From Actinomycetes bacterium (GTDB lineage: Bacteria > Actinomycetota > Actinomycetes > JAHEKZ01), in assembly GCA_027118455.1 (NCBI GenBank), contig JAJAYZ010000015.1, positions 1 to 64,000 on the forward strand: a stretch of DNA of 64,000 bases. The letters run 5' to 3'. Under the pieces are notes generated by a model. The model was not told where the DNA came from. It saw only the letters and a list, made by a program, of their open reading frames with translations, and did no database searches. A program made the position numbers and the translations under genes. This document shows, in pieces, positions 15,854 through 25,088 of the stretch; within the stretch, counting starts at the first letter, position 1, and every line of letters begins with the position of its first letter.

Positions 15854-17050
15854 GTGCGAGTAGTGCTCTTCACCGGCAAGGGCGGTGTGGGAAAGACCAC
15901 CCTCGCGGCAGCCACCGCGGCCACGGTCGCTGCTAACGGCCGCAAGACCCTCGTGCTCTCGACCGACCCCGCCCATTCACTGGCTGACGCTTTCTCCTGT
16001 GGGGTCGACGCAGAACCGACCGAGGTGGCGTCCGGGCTCTACGTCGGTCACGTTGACACGCAGCGCCGACTCCAGGACTCCTGGGGCGATCTGCAGGGTT
16101 ACCTGACGTCGTTGCTCGGCTCCGCTGGCTTCGACAGCCTGCGCGCTGAAGAACTGACCGTTCTGCCGGGCGCTGAAGAGCTGCTGGCCCTGATCGAGGT
16201 ACGTGACCACGTACGCAGCGGTCGGTGGGACGCGGTGATTGTCGACTGCGCCCCCACGGCGGAGACGCTGCGGCTGTTGGCGCTGCCCGAGGCTCTCGAC
16301 TGGTACCTGAGCAAAGCACTACCGGCTGAGCGTCGCGTCGTGCGTGCGCTCCGACCTCTGCTCGGTCCTGCGGTGGGTCTTCCCGCGCCGAACGCCGAGG
16401 TGTGGGCCGCTGCCGAGCGCCTGCAGGGTCAGTTGCTCGACGTGCAGCAGGTGCTGCGCGCACCTGAGACCACCGTGCGTTTGGTTCTGACTCCTGAGTC
16501 CGTCGTGGTCGCCGAGGCGCGTCGGACTCTGACGCAGCTGGCGCTGTATGGCTATCGCGTCGATGGGGTGATCGCGAATCGAGTCTTCGATGGCGGTGAC
16601 GACCCATGGCGTACCGGCTGGGCCCAGACGCAACGCCGTCAGCTCCGGGAGGTCGTCGACTCGTTCGAACCCTTGCCGATGTACACCGCCGGATACCTCC
16701 CGGCTGAACCAGTCGGAGCCGAGGCCCTGGCCAGTCTCGGGGCGATCGTCTACGGGAGTGCCGACCCCCTTGCGACAGTTGCGGCCGCTGACTTCCTGCA
16801 GGTGCGGCAAGTGGGCAGCGGGTTCGTCATGACGCTCGCGCTTCCGTTGGTCGACAAGGACTCGCTTGACCTCACCCGAGTGGGCGACGACCTTGTCGTC
16901 ACGGTGTCAGGGCGCCGACGAGTGTTGGCGCTGCCTAGCGCGCTGCGGCGTTGCCACGTACGCGGAGCCCACGTCGAGGATGGGCGTCTGGAGATCAGGT
17001 TCCAACCAGACCCTGACCAGTTTCCTCGAGGCTCGGAGGTACACCCATGA
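15854..17050 (+). CDS. ArsA-family ATPase
   Basis: 398 residues. The P-loop is LFTGKGGVGKTTLAAATA at the N-terminus. The DTDPAHS-type motif is STDPAHSLADAF. Further motifs include VIVDCAPTAETLRLLALPEAL. The C-terminal ~80 residues form a small beta-rich domain, as in the actinobacterial Rv2184c group. A strong AAGGAGGT site precedes the GTG start. It is a tail-anchored-protein or metalloid-type ATPase by family, but no arsenite pump is nearby, so arsenic transport is unlikely. ATGA overlap with the next gene. Confidence 0.88.
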   Translation: MRVVLFTGKGGVGKTTLAAATAATVAANGRKTLVLSTDPAHSLADAFSCGVDAEPTEVASGLYVGHVDTQRRLQDSWGDLQGYLTSLLGSAGFDSLRAEELTVLPGAEELLALIEVRDHVRSGRWDAVIVDCAPTAETLRLLALPEALDWYLSKALPAERRVVRALRPLLGPAVGLPAPNAEVWAAAERLQGQLLDVQQVLRAPETTVRLVLTPESVVVAEARRTLTQLALYGYRVDGVIANRVFDGGDDPWRTGWAQTQRRQLREVVDSFEPLPMYTAGYLPAEPVGAEALASLGAIVYGSADPLATVAAADFLQVRQVGSGFVMTLALPLVDKDSLDLTRVGDDLVVTVSGRRRVLALPSALRRCHVRGAHVEDGRLEIRFQPDPDQFPRGSEVHP

Positions 17051-17352
17051 GTGAACGGGAGCCATTGGGGAGTGCTGCGCATGAGGCCGGAAGGTTGATG
17101 GATGCGCTGCGCGACTGGCTCGACGCGCGCGGCGTCCCGGACACCCCGATCGCCACGGGCAGCGCCGAGTGCCAGGCGTGCCCGGTCTGCCTCACGTTGA
17201 GCGCCGTTCGCGAACACCACCCAGAAGTCGTTGAGCAGCTCGGCAAGGCCGCCGAGTCGATCCTGGCTGCCCTTCGGGCCGCGGTCGCCGACCAAGAGAA
17301 GCGTTGGAGCGACCCCGGCCGTCCCGATGTTGAACGAATCGACATCGACTGA
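17047..17352 (+). CDS. Conserved small actinobacterial protein with CxxC pair
   Basis: 101 residues. The centre reads ECQACPVCLTLSAVREHHPEVVEQL, with a CxxCxxC-like cluster, followed by a long helix and an acidic C-terminus (VERIDID). It is translationally coupled to the ArsA-like gene by ATGA and to the glucokinase by TGATG. This position between ArsA and ROK genes recurs in actinobacteria. The function is unknown. Confidence 0.75.
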   Translation: MSEREPLGSAAHEAGRLMDALRDWLDARGVPDTPIATGSAECQACPVCLTLSAVREHHPEVVEQLGKAAESILAALRAAVADQEKRWSDPGRPDVERIDID

Positions 17353-18257
17353 TGGCTGCCTACACCGTTGGTGTCGACGTTGGCGGAACGAAGGTGGCTG
17401 CCGTGCTGGTTGACGACGCCGGCGCCATCATGCGGCGCAGTCGAGCTGAGACCGAGTCAGCCGACTACGCGGGGTTGGTCGCCGGGATCGTCTCGGCGGT
17501 CACTGAGGTGCGCGAAGGCGTGGAGATGTCGGGCGTCGGGCTGGCGATCGCCGGGAACGTCGCAGCTGATGGTTCCAGTGTTTTGTTCTCGCCGCATCTG
17601 CCGCTGGCCGGAGAACCGCTCGCTCAGGATCTCTGCGGCGCACTGGGCACTCGGGTCTTCATCGATAACGACGCGAATGCCGCTGCCTGGGCCGAACACG
17701 AGTGTGGAGCTGGGCGTGGTGCCGGCGAGATGCTCTTCGTCGCGTTGGGCACTGGCCTGGGTGCCGGCCTCATTCTGCGAGATCGGATGTACCGGGGGTA
17801 CCACGGTTTCGCCGGCGAGGCCGGCCACATCACGGTCGTGATCGATGGGCGTGCGTGTCCCTGCGGATCCCGGGGCTGCTGGGAAAGATATGCCAGCGGC
17901 ACGGCGCTCGTATCTCACTACGTCGAGCGCGGGGGCGATCCGGAGGTCGGCGGGCCGGGTATCACGAGGGCGGCCGCGAAGGGAGACCCCCTGGCGCTCG
18001 CGGCGCTGGAAGACGTTGGGGAGTGGCTCGGTCGGGGGTTGGCCAGCCTGGTTGCTGTCTTGGACCCCGAGCTGATCGTGGTTGGCGGGGGAGTGAGCGA
18101 GTCTGGCGACTTACTACTCGACCCAGCGCGACGTGCGTTGGCCTCGTCGGTGATGGGTGCAGGCCGCCGTCCGCTGCCGCGGGTCGTGGCTGCTGAGCTC
18201 GGCAATGCAGCAGGCGTGGTCGGGGCCGCCATGCTCGCCCGCCATGACGGCCAGTAG
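17352..18257 (+). CDS. glkA: ROK-family glucokinase
   Basis: A 301-residue sugar kinase that phosphorylates glucose with ATP. The N-terminal phosphate loop is VGVDVGGTKVAAVLV. The catalytic Asp lies in VFIDNDANAAAWAEH, the second glycine loop is FVALGTGLGAGLIL, and the ROK zinc motif is CPCGSRGCWERYASG. The length fits glucokinases. It starts one base inside the stop of the upstream gene and is followed by the tadE-like gene after a 132-bp gap. Confidence 0.92.
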   Translation: MAAYTVGVDVGGTKVAAVLVDDAGAIMRRSRAETESADYAGLVAGIVSAVTEVREGVEMSGVGLAIAGNVAADGSSVLFSPHLPLAGEPLAQDLCGALGTRVFIDNDANAAAWAEHECGAGRGAGEMLFVALGTGLGAGLILRDRMYRGYHGFAGEAGHITVVIDGRACPCGSRGCWERYASGTALVSHYVERGGDPEVGGPGITRAAAKGDPLALAALEDVGEWLGRGLASLVAVLDPELIVVGGGVSESGDLLLDPARRALASSVMGAGRRPLPRVVAAELGNAAGVVGAAMLARHDGQ

Positions 18258-18389
18258 TAGAGCGTCACTCTCCGTAGTATCCATGCTCTGAGCACGGGGG
18301 ACTTGGCTTCGCGAATCTCAAGAAGACGCCAAATCCTGCCGATGGCGCCTCTGGGACGGGCGCTGTTGGGCTCCCGCGCGGAGGGAATC

Positions 18390-18908
18390 ATGAAGCGACT
18401 GAGAAGGACGATTCAGGGACGACGAGACCACGGGGCTACCGCCGTGGAGTTCGCCCTTGTTGCACCTGTCCTGCTGCTCCTGGTCTTCGGCATCATCCAG
18501 TACGGACTTTGGTTCTCCGACTCACTTTCCACCCGTCAGGGTGTTCGCGAGGCGGCCCGTCAGGGTGTCGTTGCCAACTTCGGTGACACCACAAGTTGTG
18601 GCTTGACCGGTGCAACCGGTGATGACAACTCAAAGAAACTCATGTGCACTGCCCAGGACCGGATTAGCGGAATCACCGGGGACCCAGCGGTCAAGGTGAT
18701 CGCTCCAGAGGGCTGGTTCCGTGGCAAGCCGCTCATCGTCTGCTCGCAGTTGAAGGTGGGGATCGGGACCGGGATCGTCCCGCTGCCCAACGACCGCATT
18801 ATTCGCAGCGAAGTCCAGATGTCGATCGAGAACGCAACCCCGGCTCCGCTCTTCACCGGTGGTGAGGAGACCGCGCCGGCTGGAGCGGACTGGACGTGGT
18901 GCCGATGA
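18390..18908 (+). CDS. tadE: TadE-like pseudopilin (plus-strand pair)
   Basis: 172 residues. The prepilin-like site is HG|ATAVEFALV followed by a hydrophobic helix (LLLVFGIIQYGLWFS), typical of TadE/TadF minor pilins. The C-terminal part is extracytoplasmic and has three Cys. The start at 18390 is preferred because GGAGGGAA precedes it. The stop overlaps the next gene by ATGA. Confidence 0.88.
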   Translation: MKRLRRTIQGRRDHGATAVEFALVAPVLLLLVFGIIQYGLWFSDSLSTRQGVREAARQGVVANFGDTTSCGLTGATGDDNSKKLMCTAQDRISGITGDPAVKVIAPEGWFRGKPLIVCSQLKVGIGTGIVPLPNDRIIRSEVQMSIENATPAPLFTGGEETAPAGADWTWCR

Positions 18909-20290
18909 TGTCGCGCATCCGAGAGGATGGTGGGGCTGTTGCGGTCTTGACAGCCGTCCTATCCGTGATGCTCTTTGGGATAGCCGCGCTGGTCGTCGAC
19001 CTCGGCATCGCCCGCGACAATCGTCGTCAGGCGCAGAACACCGCGGACTCAGCTTCGCTGGCCGCCGCGAACGCCCTCTATGCGACAACGGCCCCGAACC
19101 TCAACAAGCCCGGAGATTTTCAGGCGGCCGTAGATGCAGCCAAGTCCTACGCAGCCAAGAACTACGGAACAACCGACGCGGAGTGGGCAGGCTGCGTCAA
19201 CAACGAGCCGTTGCCCTTCCAGTTCCCTGGGACTGGGAGCAGTTGCATTTCCTTCGACTCCTTCCTATATCCCAAGCAGGTACTCGTCGTCGTGCCGTTG
19301 CGCAAGCAGCCGTCGATGTTCGGCGGTGTCTTCGGTTACACCGGCGTCAGCATCGGGGCTTTGGCTCAGGCGAGGCTCGATCCTGGAGGCAAGAACATCT
19401 GCACCTTCTGTGTGCTCGGTAGCGGAACTCAGTCGATCCAAAACGGCAACCTGACGGTCTCCGGTGGGAACATGTGGTTCAACGGCAACGTCAACATCAA
19501 GAACAACGGCTACGCCGGGTCCCTTGCCGGGTATGTCACCGGCGATGACGGTACCCAAACACTCGACGGCGGGAACGCGTATGTGTCAGGGACGGTGAAA
19601 GGAAGCATCTCGAGTTTCCAAGGAGGGAAGGGTCAGACCGGGCAACCTAAGATCGTCGACCCGCTGGCCTCCTACCAGCTCCCGTTTGCGACACAACAGA
19701 CCCTCAGCCCGAAGGTGAACCCCTGTGCCGACGGTCCTGGGATCTACGCTGGTTACAAGAGCACCAGCAGCGCCCCGTGTGTGATGCAGCCAGGGCTTTA
19801 CGTCTTTACCGGTGACTTTGAGCTGGCCGGAAACGCGGGCCAGCTTCAGGCCAACGGTGTGACGTTCTACTTCACCTGTGGATCGGGTACGACACCCGCG
19901 GCTTGCGGCCCTGGCACCGTGACCAGCCCCGGGGAAACGGGCGGTGGGATCAAGATCTCTGGAAATGGCGGCTATGTGATCACCGCGCCCTCGAAGGCCA
20001 CTGTTCCGACGCAGCCGGAGGAGCTGTACGGCTGGGCCATCGTCTATGACCGATACAACAACGCCGACATGCGGCTGACCGGAAACGGTACGTCAACGGT
20101 CTCCGGCACCATCTACGGCGTCAACGCGACCTTGGACTTGCGCGGCAACGGTGGAAGCGATGTGCCGTTTGCGTCCTTGATTGTTGTGGGCGGGCTCAAC
20201 TTCGACGGCAACAACGCCACCATGAACGTTGCCTTCGACTCGTCGAAGAACGTCAAACCTGGTGAAGGGGCACGCGGCCTGGTGCGGTAG
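18905..20290 (+). CDS. tadG: TadG-like protein with Gly/Asn-rich extracellular domain
   Basis: About 461 residues. The N-terminal membrane helix is the Tad type (GGAVAVLTAVLSVMLFGIAALVVDLG), followed by the conserved RRQAQNTADSASLAAANAL region. From about 190 on, the sequence is rich in Gly, Asn and short strands (NLTVSGGNMWFNGNVNIKNN), which suggests a beta-helix or adhesin-like exported part. A GTG nine bases upstream is an alternative start. The ATG overlaps the tadE stop. It ends three bases from the convergent second tadG gene. Confidence 0.82.
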   Translation: MMSRIREDGGAVAVLTAVLSVMLFGIAALVVDLGIARDNRRQAQNTADSASLAAANALYATTAPNLNKPGDFQAAVDAAKSYAAKNYGTTDAEWAGCVNNEPLPFQFPGTGSSCISFDSFLYPKQVLVVVPLRKQPSMFGGVFGYTGVSIGALAQARLDPGGKNICTFCVLGSGTQSIQNGNLTVSGGNMWFNGNVNIKNNGYAGSLAGYVTGDDGTQTLDGGNAYVSGTVKGSISSFQGGKGQTGQPKIVDPLASYQLPFATQQTLSPKVNPCADGPGIYAGYKSTSSAPCVMQPGLYVFTGDFELAGNAGQLQANGVTFYFTCGSGTTPAACGPGTVTSPGETGGGIKISGNGGYVITAPSKATVPTQPEELYGWAIVYDRYNNADMRLTGNGTSTVSGTIYGVNATLDLRGNGGSDVPFASLIVVGGLNFDGNNATMNVAFDSSKNVKPGEGARGLVR

Positions 20291-20293
20291 CGG

Positions 20294-21478
20294 CTAGCGG
20301 TAGAGGCGCACCGCGCGCGTACCAAAATCGCACTTCGGATCGCCAATACGACAGCCGGCGCGCGGGTCAACCACACCAGAAGTAGCGTACGAGACAGGGA
20401 CGACCCAGAGGCCGCCCTCGTTGTTCTTGTACCCCGTCCAGGTGGCGAGATCGAGGCTGCCAGGCGGCGGTAGCCAACGCCCTGAGCATTCGGGCGGGAG
20501 AGTACCTTGGACAACGCTTCCGCCACGGTTGGCTGAACACACCACCACGGCCACGACTCCGGTGACGTTCAGGCGGTCAATGCCCGGGCCATCGGTATAC
20601 CTATCAGCGACAGGTAGCAGGATCGTCTTGTTCACGAGGTCGTCGAAGGATGCACGCCACGTGGAGGAGTTCGCCAGGCCTGTGTTGCCGCCGAGCGCCG
20701 GGTTCGGAAAGTACACCGGGCCGCCATAACCATCCGCTGTCCAGCTGCTCTGGCAACCCGCGTTACCGCCGCTGCTGGGGCTGCCTGGCGTGCATGTCTC
20801 GTTAGGGTTGTACGCAGGCGCGCCCGCGTCGTTGTACGTACCGAACGAGCCTTGGTCGAGAAAGTTGGTGAATCCCCATTGCCCTGGCGCGCCAGCGCCG
20901 CAGATCGCGGAGTCATTGGACACGTTGACAAGAAAAGCATTGGCGACGGGCGGTGTCTCGCCTGGCTTGTAGTTGTTCAACACCGTGGCCTGGCACGCTG
21001 CAATGGGCCGCAGACCGGAGACGCCTGCCGGTACGTAGAGCTGCGCAGTCGCCGATGTGTTGGGGACATAGCCGTTGGCGCCGAATATGCCGCCAAAGAA
21101 GGTTTCCACCGAACGTTGGTTCTTGACCGTCACTTCGACGATCCCTTCGGGGGTGCAAGCCACTTCCACCGACGTGACGACCGAGTCGCCCCTCAAGTCG
21201 TTCTCGCTGTTCGCGGACCTCGCAGCGCTGTCTGCCGTCGCTTGGAGGGAAGCGGGATTACACGAACCTCCGACGGGGATCTTGGCGTTGACCGCGCGAG
21301 CTGCTGCGAGGGCTGAGGCATCCGCAGCGACAGACAGCTGACGCTTGTTCGCGAATACATTGCCGAAGTCGACAGCGAAAGCGGCCATTCCGAAAAGCAG
21401 GACGGCGCAGATCGCCACAACTATGGCGATCGCGCCTTGATCACGCTGGTGCCCCGTGGTCAGCTGCTGAACTCGCAT
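20294..21478 (-). CDS. tadG: TadG-like protein (minus-strand pair)
   Basis: 394 residues. The N-terminus is DQGAIAIVVAICAVLLFGMAAFAVDFGNVFANKRQLSVAADASALAAARAV, the Tad helix plus conserved follow-on region. The long extracytoplasmic part contains about ten Cys, so disulfides are likely. A segment reading VETFFGGIFGANGYVPNTSA matches the VEVxxPTFFG-type stretch of TadG proteins. The start lies inside the 3' end of the tadE-like gene (19-base overlap). Confidence 0.82.
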   Translation of the reverse strand: MRVQQLTTGHQRDQGAIAIVVAICAVLLFGMAAFAVDFGNVFANKRQLSVAADASALAAARAVNAKIPVGGSCNPASLQATADSAARSANSENDLRGDSVVTSVEVACTPEGIVEVTVKNQRSVETFFGGIFGANGYVPNTSATAQLYVPAGVSGLRPIAACQATVLNNYKPGETPPVANAFLVNVSNDSAICGAGAPGQWGFTNFLDQGSFGTYNDAGAPAYNPNETCTPGSPSSGGNAGCQSSWTADGYGGPVYFPNPALGGNTGLANSSTWRASFDDLVNKTILLPVADRYTDGPGIDRLNVTGVVAVVVCSANRGGSVVQGTLPPECSGRWLPPPGSLDLATWTGYKNNEGGLWVVPVSYATSGVVDPRAGCRIGDPKCDFGTRAVRLYR

Positions 21479-21975
21479 CGATACACCGCCGTTGCTGTCA
21501 GAGTGAAGGTGGGTGATGTCATGAAAGGAAGCCCGGTAAGCAGCTTCGTTTCGTACTCAGATGTAGCTTTGATGGAGGCTTCAACTCCGGTCCCCTCCGC
21601 GCACACGCGTTTGTTGATGTTCGCGCCCGTGGCAGTCTTGGTGGCTGCGGTGAAACAGTTGAAGGGGGGGCCCGTGGACGGGACCCGCTGCACTTGCACC
21701 TTTACGTCACCGGTCGACATTCCAATCGTTGGCCCACTTGCCGACTGGATGCTGGACAGCACCTGGCCGCAGGTCTGCTGCGTTATGTTTCCGGCTACGA
21801 CAGCTGAGCGAACCCCCTGGCGGACGCCGTTGTTCACAGCGAGTTGCTGGGCAAAGATGATACCGAAACTGATGATGCCGAAGACGAGCAGGAGCAGGAT
21901 CGGGAGGACCAACGCCAACTCCACTGCTGCGGCGCCGTCCTCGGAGCGCCGCTTCGGTCGGAAGCGAGCGATCAT
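21460..21975 (-). CDS. tadE: TadE-like pseudopilin (minus-strand pair)
   Basis: 171 residues from ATG 21975, chosen because GAGGGGGCC lies just upstream. The processing-like site is DG|AAAVELALV followed by LPILLLLVFGIISFGIIFAQQ. It is paralogous to the plus-strand tadE at 18390 (same GVRQGVR and GVREAAR region after the helix). It forms an operon with the overlapping tadG. Confidence 0.87.
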   Translation of the reverse strand: MIARFRPKRRSEDGAAAVELALVLPILLLLVFGIISFGIIFAQQLAVNNGVRQGVRSAVVAGNITQQTCGQVLSSIQSASGPTIGMSTGDVKVQVQRVPSTGPPFNCFTAATKTATGANINKRVCAEGTGVEASIKATSEYETKLLTGLPFMTSPTFTLTATAVYRCEFSS

Positions 21976-22093
21976 CGGGCCCCCTCTGGGGCGACATTCG
22001 CCCATACGGTCTATCAAGGTGATCAGCGCAAGTGTCCTCTAGCGTTGAGCCATCGGTCAGGATACCCCCCACGTTCACCCGTTTGGAGCAGAG

Positions 22094-22777
22094 TTGTCTC
22101 ACCCGCTACGCCTGATGACCTGGAACATCCGCTCTTTGCGGGACGACAGGTCAGCAGTCGTCCGAATCCTCCAAACCTGCGCTCCGGATGTCCTTTATGT
22201 CCAGGAGGCGCCCCGCTTCCTACGGGCCCAGTCCAAGCTCGCCGCCCTCGCTCGTGCGGCGGGGCTCGTCGTCGCTTCCGGCGGACGCCCGGCCGCCGGG
22301 GTCGCTCTGCTCACGACTCTGCGGGTGGAGGTCAATGCCCCGAGTAGCCACCTGCTCACCAAGACGCCTCGCCTGCACCAGCGTGGGCTCGCAACGGCGG
22401 AGTTGTCGCTCGGTGACCGCAGGTTTGTGGCCGGATCACTCCATCTCGGCCTCGATGCGGATGAGCGCCAGTTGCACGCATCTGAGATCGCTCGGTGGGT
22501 GGGGGCTGGACCGTCGGTGATCGCCGGCGACTTCAATGAGGGCTCAAACGGCCCGGCTTGGCAAGCCTTGGCGACCGGGCATCAGGACGTCGGAGCAGCG
22601 GCGAACCTGGCGACCTTCTCGACGACCAACCCGCGGAGGCGGATCGACACGATCCTCGTTCCCGCCGATTGGCAGGTGACACCGGTCTCACCCCTCGAAA
22701 TACTGCACGAATCGGACCTTCGCGCTGCCACGGATCACCGCCCGGTGATCGCCGATGTGGTGGGCTGGGGCCGGTAG
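22094..22777 (+). CDS. Endonuclease/exonuclease/phosphatase-family hydrolase
   Basis: 227 residues with all EEP catalytic signatures: Asn in LMTWNIRSL, Glu in VLYVQEAPR, His in VAGSLHLGLD, Asp-Asn in VIAGDFNEG and the final Asp-His in AATDHRPVIADVV. It is therefore a metal-dependent phosphodiesterase or phosphatase. The substrate is not evident. The TTG start at 22094 is preceded by GGAGCAGAG. An ATG at 22115 would cut into the first motif strand and is less likely. Confidence 0.85.
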   Translation: MSHPLRLMTWNIRSLRDDRSAVVRILQTCAPDVLYVQEAPRFLRAQSKLAALARAAGLVVASGGRPAAGVALLTTLRVEVNAPSSHLLTKTPRLHQRGLATAELSLGDRRFVAGSLHLGLDADERQLHASEIARWVGAGPSVIAGDFNEGSNGPAWQALATGHQDVGAAANLATFSTTNPRRRIDTILVPADWQVTPVSPLEILHESDLRAATDHRPVIADVVGWGR

Positions 22778-22826
22778 CCCGACCAACGAAGATCACATCG
22801 CCACGGGGACGAAGGGGACGAGGCTG

Positions 22827-24143
22827 GTGCCGGACAGCTTTGCGCAGCGCGTCGCACAGGTGCCGCCGCGCTTGCTGCTGCCCCACGGCAGCGCGGCACC
22901 GGACCGGCTCACCCTTGTTGACGCTCTGCCACTGCCGGACGCCGTCCCGGCCTGCTGGCTGGCGCTGGCCGCCGACGACGAGGACCACTTCCACGTGCTG
23001 CCGCTCGTCGACGACGGGCAGCAAACTCGTCGGGCCCGTGCTGGCGACGGGTGGGCGACCGCCCTGGTCGCCCTCGGGCTGCATCCCGCTGGCGAGCGGG
23101 GATGGCAGGTGAGGGTGGTGGAGCCATTGGACGCCGCGTCGCTCCAAGGCTCCTTGATAGAGGAACCAATGTCAGCGTCCTCCTGGGCTGAGGCGCTCGA
23201 GGTCGCCGGCGCGTACCGCGTCCGGCTGATGCTGCGGCCCGATCGGCTCGGCACCCCATCGCCGCAGCCCTGGCGGCAGATCGGTCACACGGCCCCAGAT
23301 CTCGTCGTCGGCGGCCGATTCGACGTTGCCTGGAGCTCGGCCGACAGTGCTGAGTCAGTGGCCTCGGTGGTGCTGGTCGCCGACGTCGCGTCGGAGACCT
23401 CGGTGGCCCAGGTGTTCAACCGAGAGGCGACCAGGCACCTGCGCGGTGCCGACACCGTCGACAGCACTCTCTGCCTTGCCACCACCCTCGGAGAGACCCT
23501 CGCCCGAGCCCACCATGCTCTTGCTACGCCATCCTCTGAGATGCCCGAGCCGCTGACGGTGATGGACGCTGACGACGCCGAGTTGCTGGACCGCCGAGCC
23601 AAAGACGTGCTCTCCGCAGCCGTGGTGCTCACTGAACCTGATGTCCGAGAGACTCTGCGCTCGCACATGGATGATCTGCGCAGCTCATTCGCCGAGCTGG
23701 CGCACGCCACCGGGGCGTGGATGCTTCCAGCCGTGCCGTTGGGCAGCCTCGAGCAGTTTCTGGTGAGGGGCGACCGGCTCGTTCTTGACCCGCTGGCGGT
23801 TCGTGCTGCGGAGGGGCCACACTTGGCGGTGATGGACGTCGCCCGGTTGCTTCGCGAGGTGACGCATGTGGCGCACGGCGCGTTGCGACGCATGGTCGGC
23901 GGCGGCGAACACGTGCCGGCTGAACGGGTGCCGACCTGGGTGGGTGCGGTACGCGAGACCGTTCTCGAACGCTACGAGGCAACGCTGATCGCCTACGGAC
24001 AAGAGCCGCTGCTGGACGTTCGCCTGCTGCGGGCCTTTGAGATCGAGGCCGAATGCCGGGCGCTGATTTTCGCGTCGCGCGAGCTGCCGACGTGGAGCTC
24101 GGTGCCGGACGCTGGGCTCGTCGAACTGCTGAGCCCGTGGTGA
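22827..24143 (+). CDS. Maltokinase-like protein, probable pseudokinase
   Basis: About 438 residues from a GTG with AAGGGGACGAGG upstream; an earlier GTG at 22755 is possible. The layout follows maltokinase/aminoglycoside-phosphotransferase folds: an N-terminal cap-like region, then VFNREATRHL, and a C-terminal LLRAFEIEAECRALIFASRELPTW similar to the maltokinase tail. The expected HGD catalytic loop reads VPLGSLEQFL. The DFEG-type metal motif reads LDPLAVRAAEGPHLAVMDVARLL. Key Asp and His are missing, so phosphotransfer is doubtful. The role is unknown. Confidence 0.6.
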   Translation: MPDSFAQRVAQVPPRLLLPHGSAAPDRLTLVDALPLPDAVPACWLALAADDEDHFHVLPLVDDGQQTRRARAGDGWATALVALGLHPAGERGWQVRVVEPLDAASLQGSLIEEPMSASSWAEALEVAGAYRVRLMLRPDRLGTPSPQPWRQIGHTAPDLVVGGRFDVAWSSADSAESVASVVLVADVASETSVAQVFNREATRHLRGADTVDSTLCLATTLGETLARAHHALATPSSEMPEPLTVMDADDAELLDRRAKDVLSAAVVLTEPDVRETLRSHMDDLRSSFAELAHATGAWMLPAVPLGSLEQFLVRGDRLVLDPLAVRAAEGPHLAVMDVARLLREVTHVAHGALRRMVGGGEHVPAERVPTWVGAVRETVLERYEATLIAYGQEPLLDVRLLRAFEIEAECRALIFASRELPTWSSVPDAGLVELLSPW

Positions 24144-24186
24144 GCCCGGGGCCAGTTTGGCCAACGCCAGCAGTGCCAAACTCGGT

Positions 24187-24576
24187 ATGAGGGTCAAGGG
24201 TGCTCCAGGAGCCTGGGCCTTCCTGGCCGGGTTCTTGACGCTTGCCGGGCTGATGCACTTCATCGCACCGCAGTTCTACCGGCCGCTCATCCCCGAAGCC
24301 CTCGGTGATCCTGGTGTATGGGTCTACGGCTCCGGCGTGGCCGAGATCGTGGTTGGCGCTGCCCTCATTCCGAGGAGAACCCGTCGGCCAGCGGCCCTTG
24401 CGGCGGTGGCACTCTTCGTCCTCGTCTTCCCCGGCAATCTTCAAATGGCATGGGACGCCCGTGATGACTCCGCGGTGCGTCAGGTGGCAACGCTGGCCCG
24501 GCTCCCGCTTCAGGCACTGCTGATCTGGTGGGCATTGGTCGTTGCAAGGGCAGCGAAAAGCGACGCGGACCGTTAG
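24187..24576 (+). CDS. DoxX-like small membrane protein
   Basis: 129 residues from ATG 24187 (an in-frame TTG at 24157 is an alternative). Four hydrophobic segments follow the DoxX pattern: FLAGFLTLAGLMHFIAPQFY with HF..P after the first helix, VWVYGSGVAEIVVGAALI, AALAAVALFVLVFPGNLQMA, and LPLQALLIWWALVVA. The function is unknown. Its stop overlaps the convergent stop of the next gene by four bases, so there is no room for a terminator. Confidence 0.75.
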   Translation: MRVKGAPGAWAFLAGFLTLAGLMHFIAPQFYRPLIPEALGDPGVWVYGSGVAEIVVGAALIPRRTRRPAALAAVALFVLVFPGNLQMAWDARDDSAVRQVATLARLPLQALLIWWALVVARAAKSDADR

Positions 24577-25088
24577 ACGACGGCGCCGTCGTCGGGTCCT
24601 TCGTCAACTCTCGGACCGGGACGCAGCCGTGAGATGAGGGTGCCGAAGCCGGCGAGGAAGGCGACGACGAGAGCGATGCCGGTCAGTCCGTCAAGGCTCC
24701 AGCCGAGAATCGGCAGCACGATCGCAAGGATCGGCGCCCCGATGGCACCCGCCCACGCCCAACGGCCGGCGGGGTCGCCCTTCGGTAGCGGGGGAGGCGG
24801 CGGGGGGACGTAGTGGCCCTCGTCCTCGTCGGCCGGCTCGACGGGAGGCTCGGCCGGGGGGACGCGGATGTCGTCCCATTCCGACCATTCACTTTGTGGC
24901 GTGCGCTGCGGAGTTGGGGTGACCGGTGGCGGCGGCGTTGGGTCGACGGTGGCTTCCTCGGCCGCTGGCCATGGCGCCGATGAGGCAGCGGTGCCTGGTC
25001 GGTCGATGTTGGCGACGATCTCGTCGAAGGCGGCATCGATGGCGTGCGCATCGTCCTGATCTCCGGTGTCGTCTGGGGGGTTGCTCAC
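24573..25088 (-). CDS. Pro-rich, acidic N-terminal membrane protein
   Basis: 171 residues from a GTG that overlaps the upstream stop (GTGA). The first ~110 residues are acidic and Pro-rich with runs such as TPPPPVTPTP and YVPPPPPPLPKGDP. The C-terminal third has two membrane segments (AWAGAIGAPILAIVLPILGW; GIALVVAFLAGFGTLISRL). No family is recognised. It is in an operon with the hydrolase before it. Confidence 0.65.
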   Translation of the reverse strand: MSNPPDDTGDQDDAHAIDAAFDEIVANIDRPGTAASSAPWPAAEEATVDPTPPPPVTPTPQRTPQSEWSEWDDIRVPPAEPPVEPADEDEGHYVPPPPPPLPKGDPAGRWAWAGAIGAPILAIVLPILGWSLDGLTGIALVVAFLAGFGTLISRLRPGPRVDEGPDDGAVV

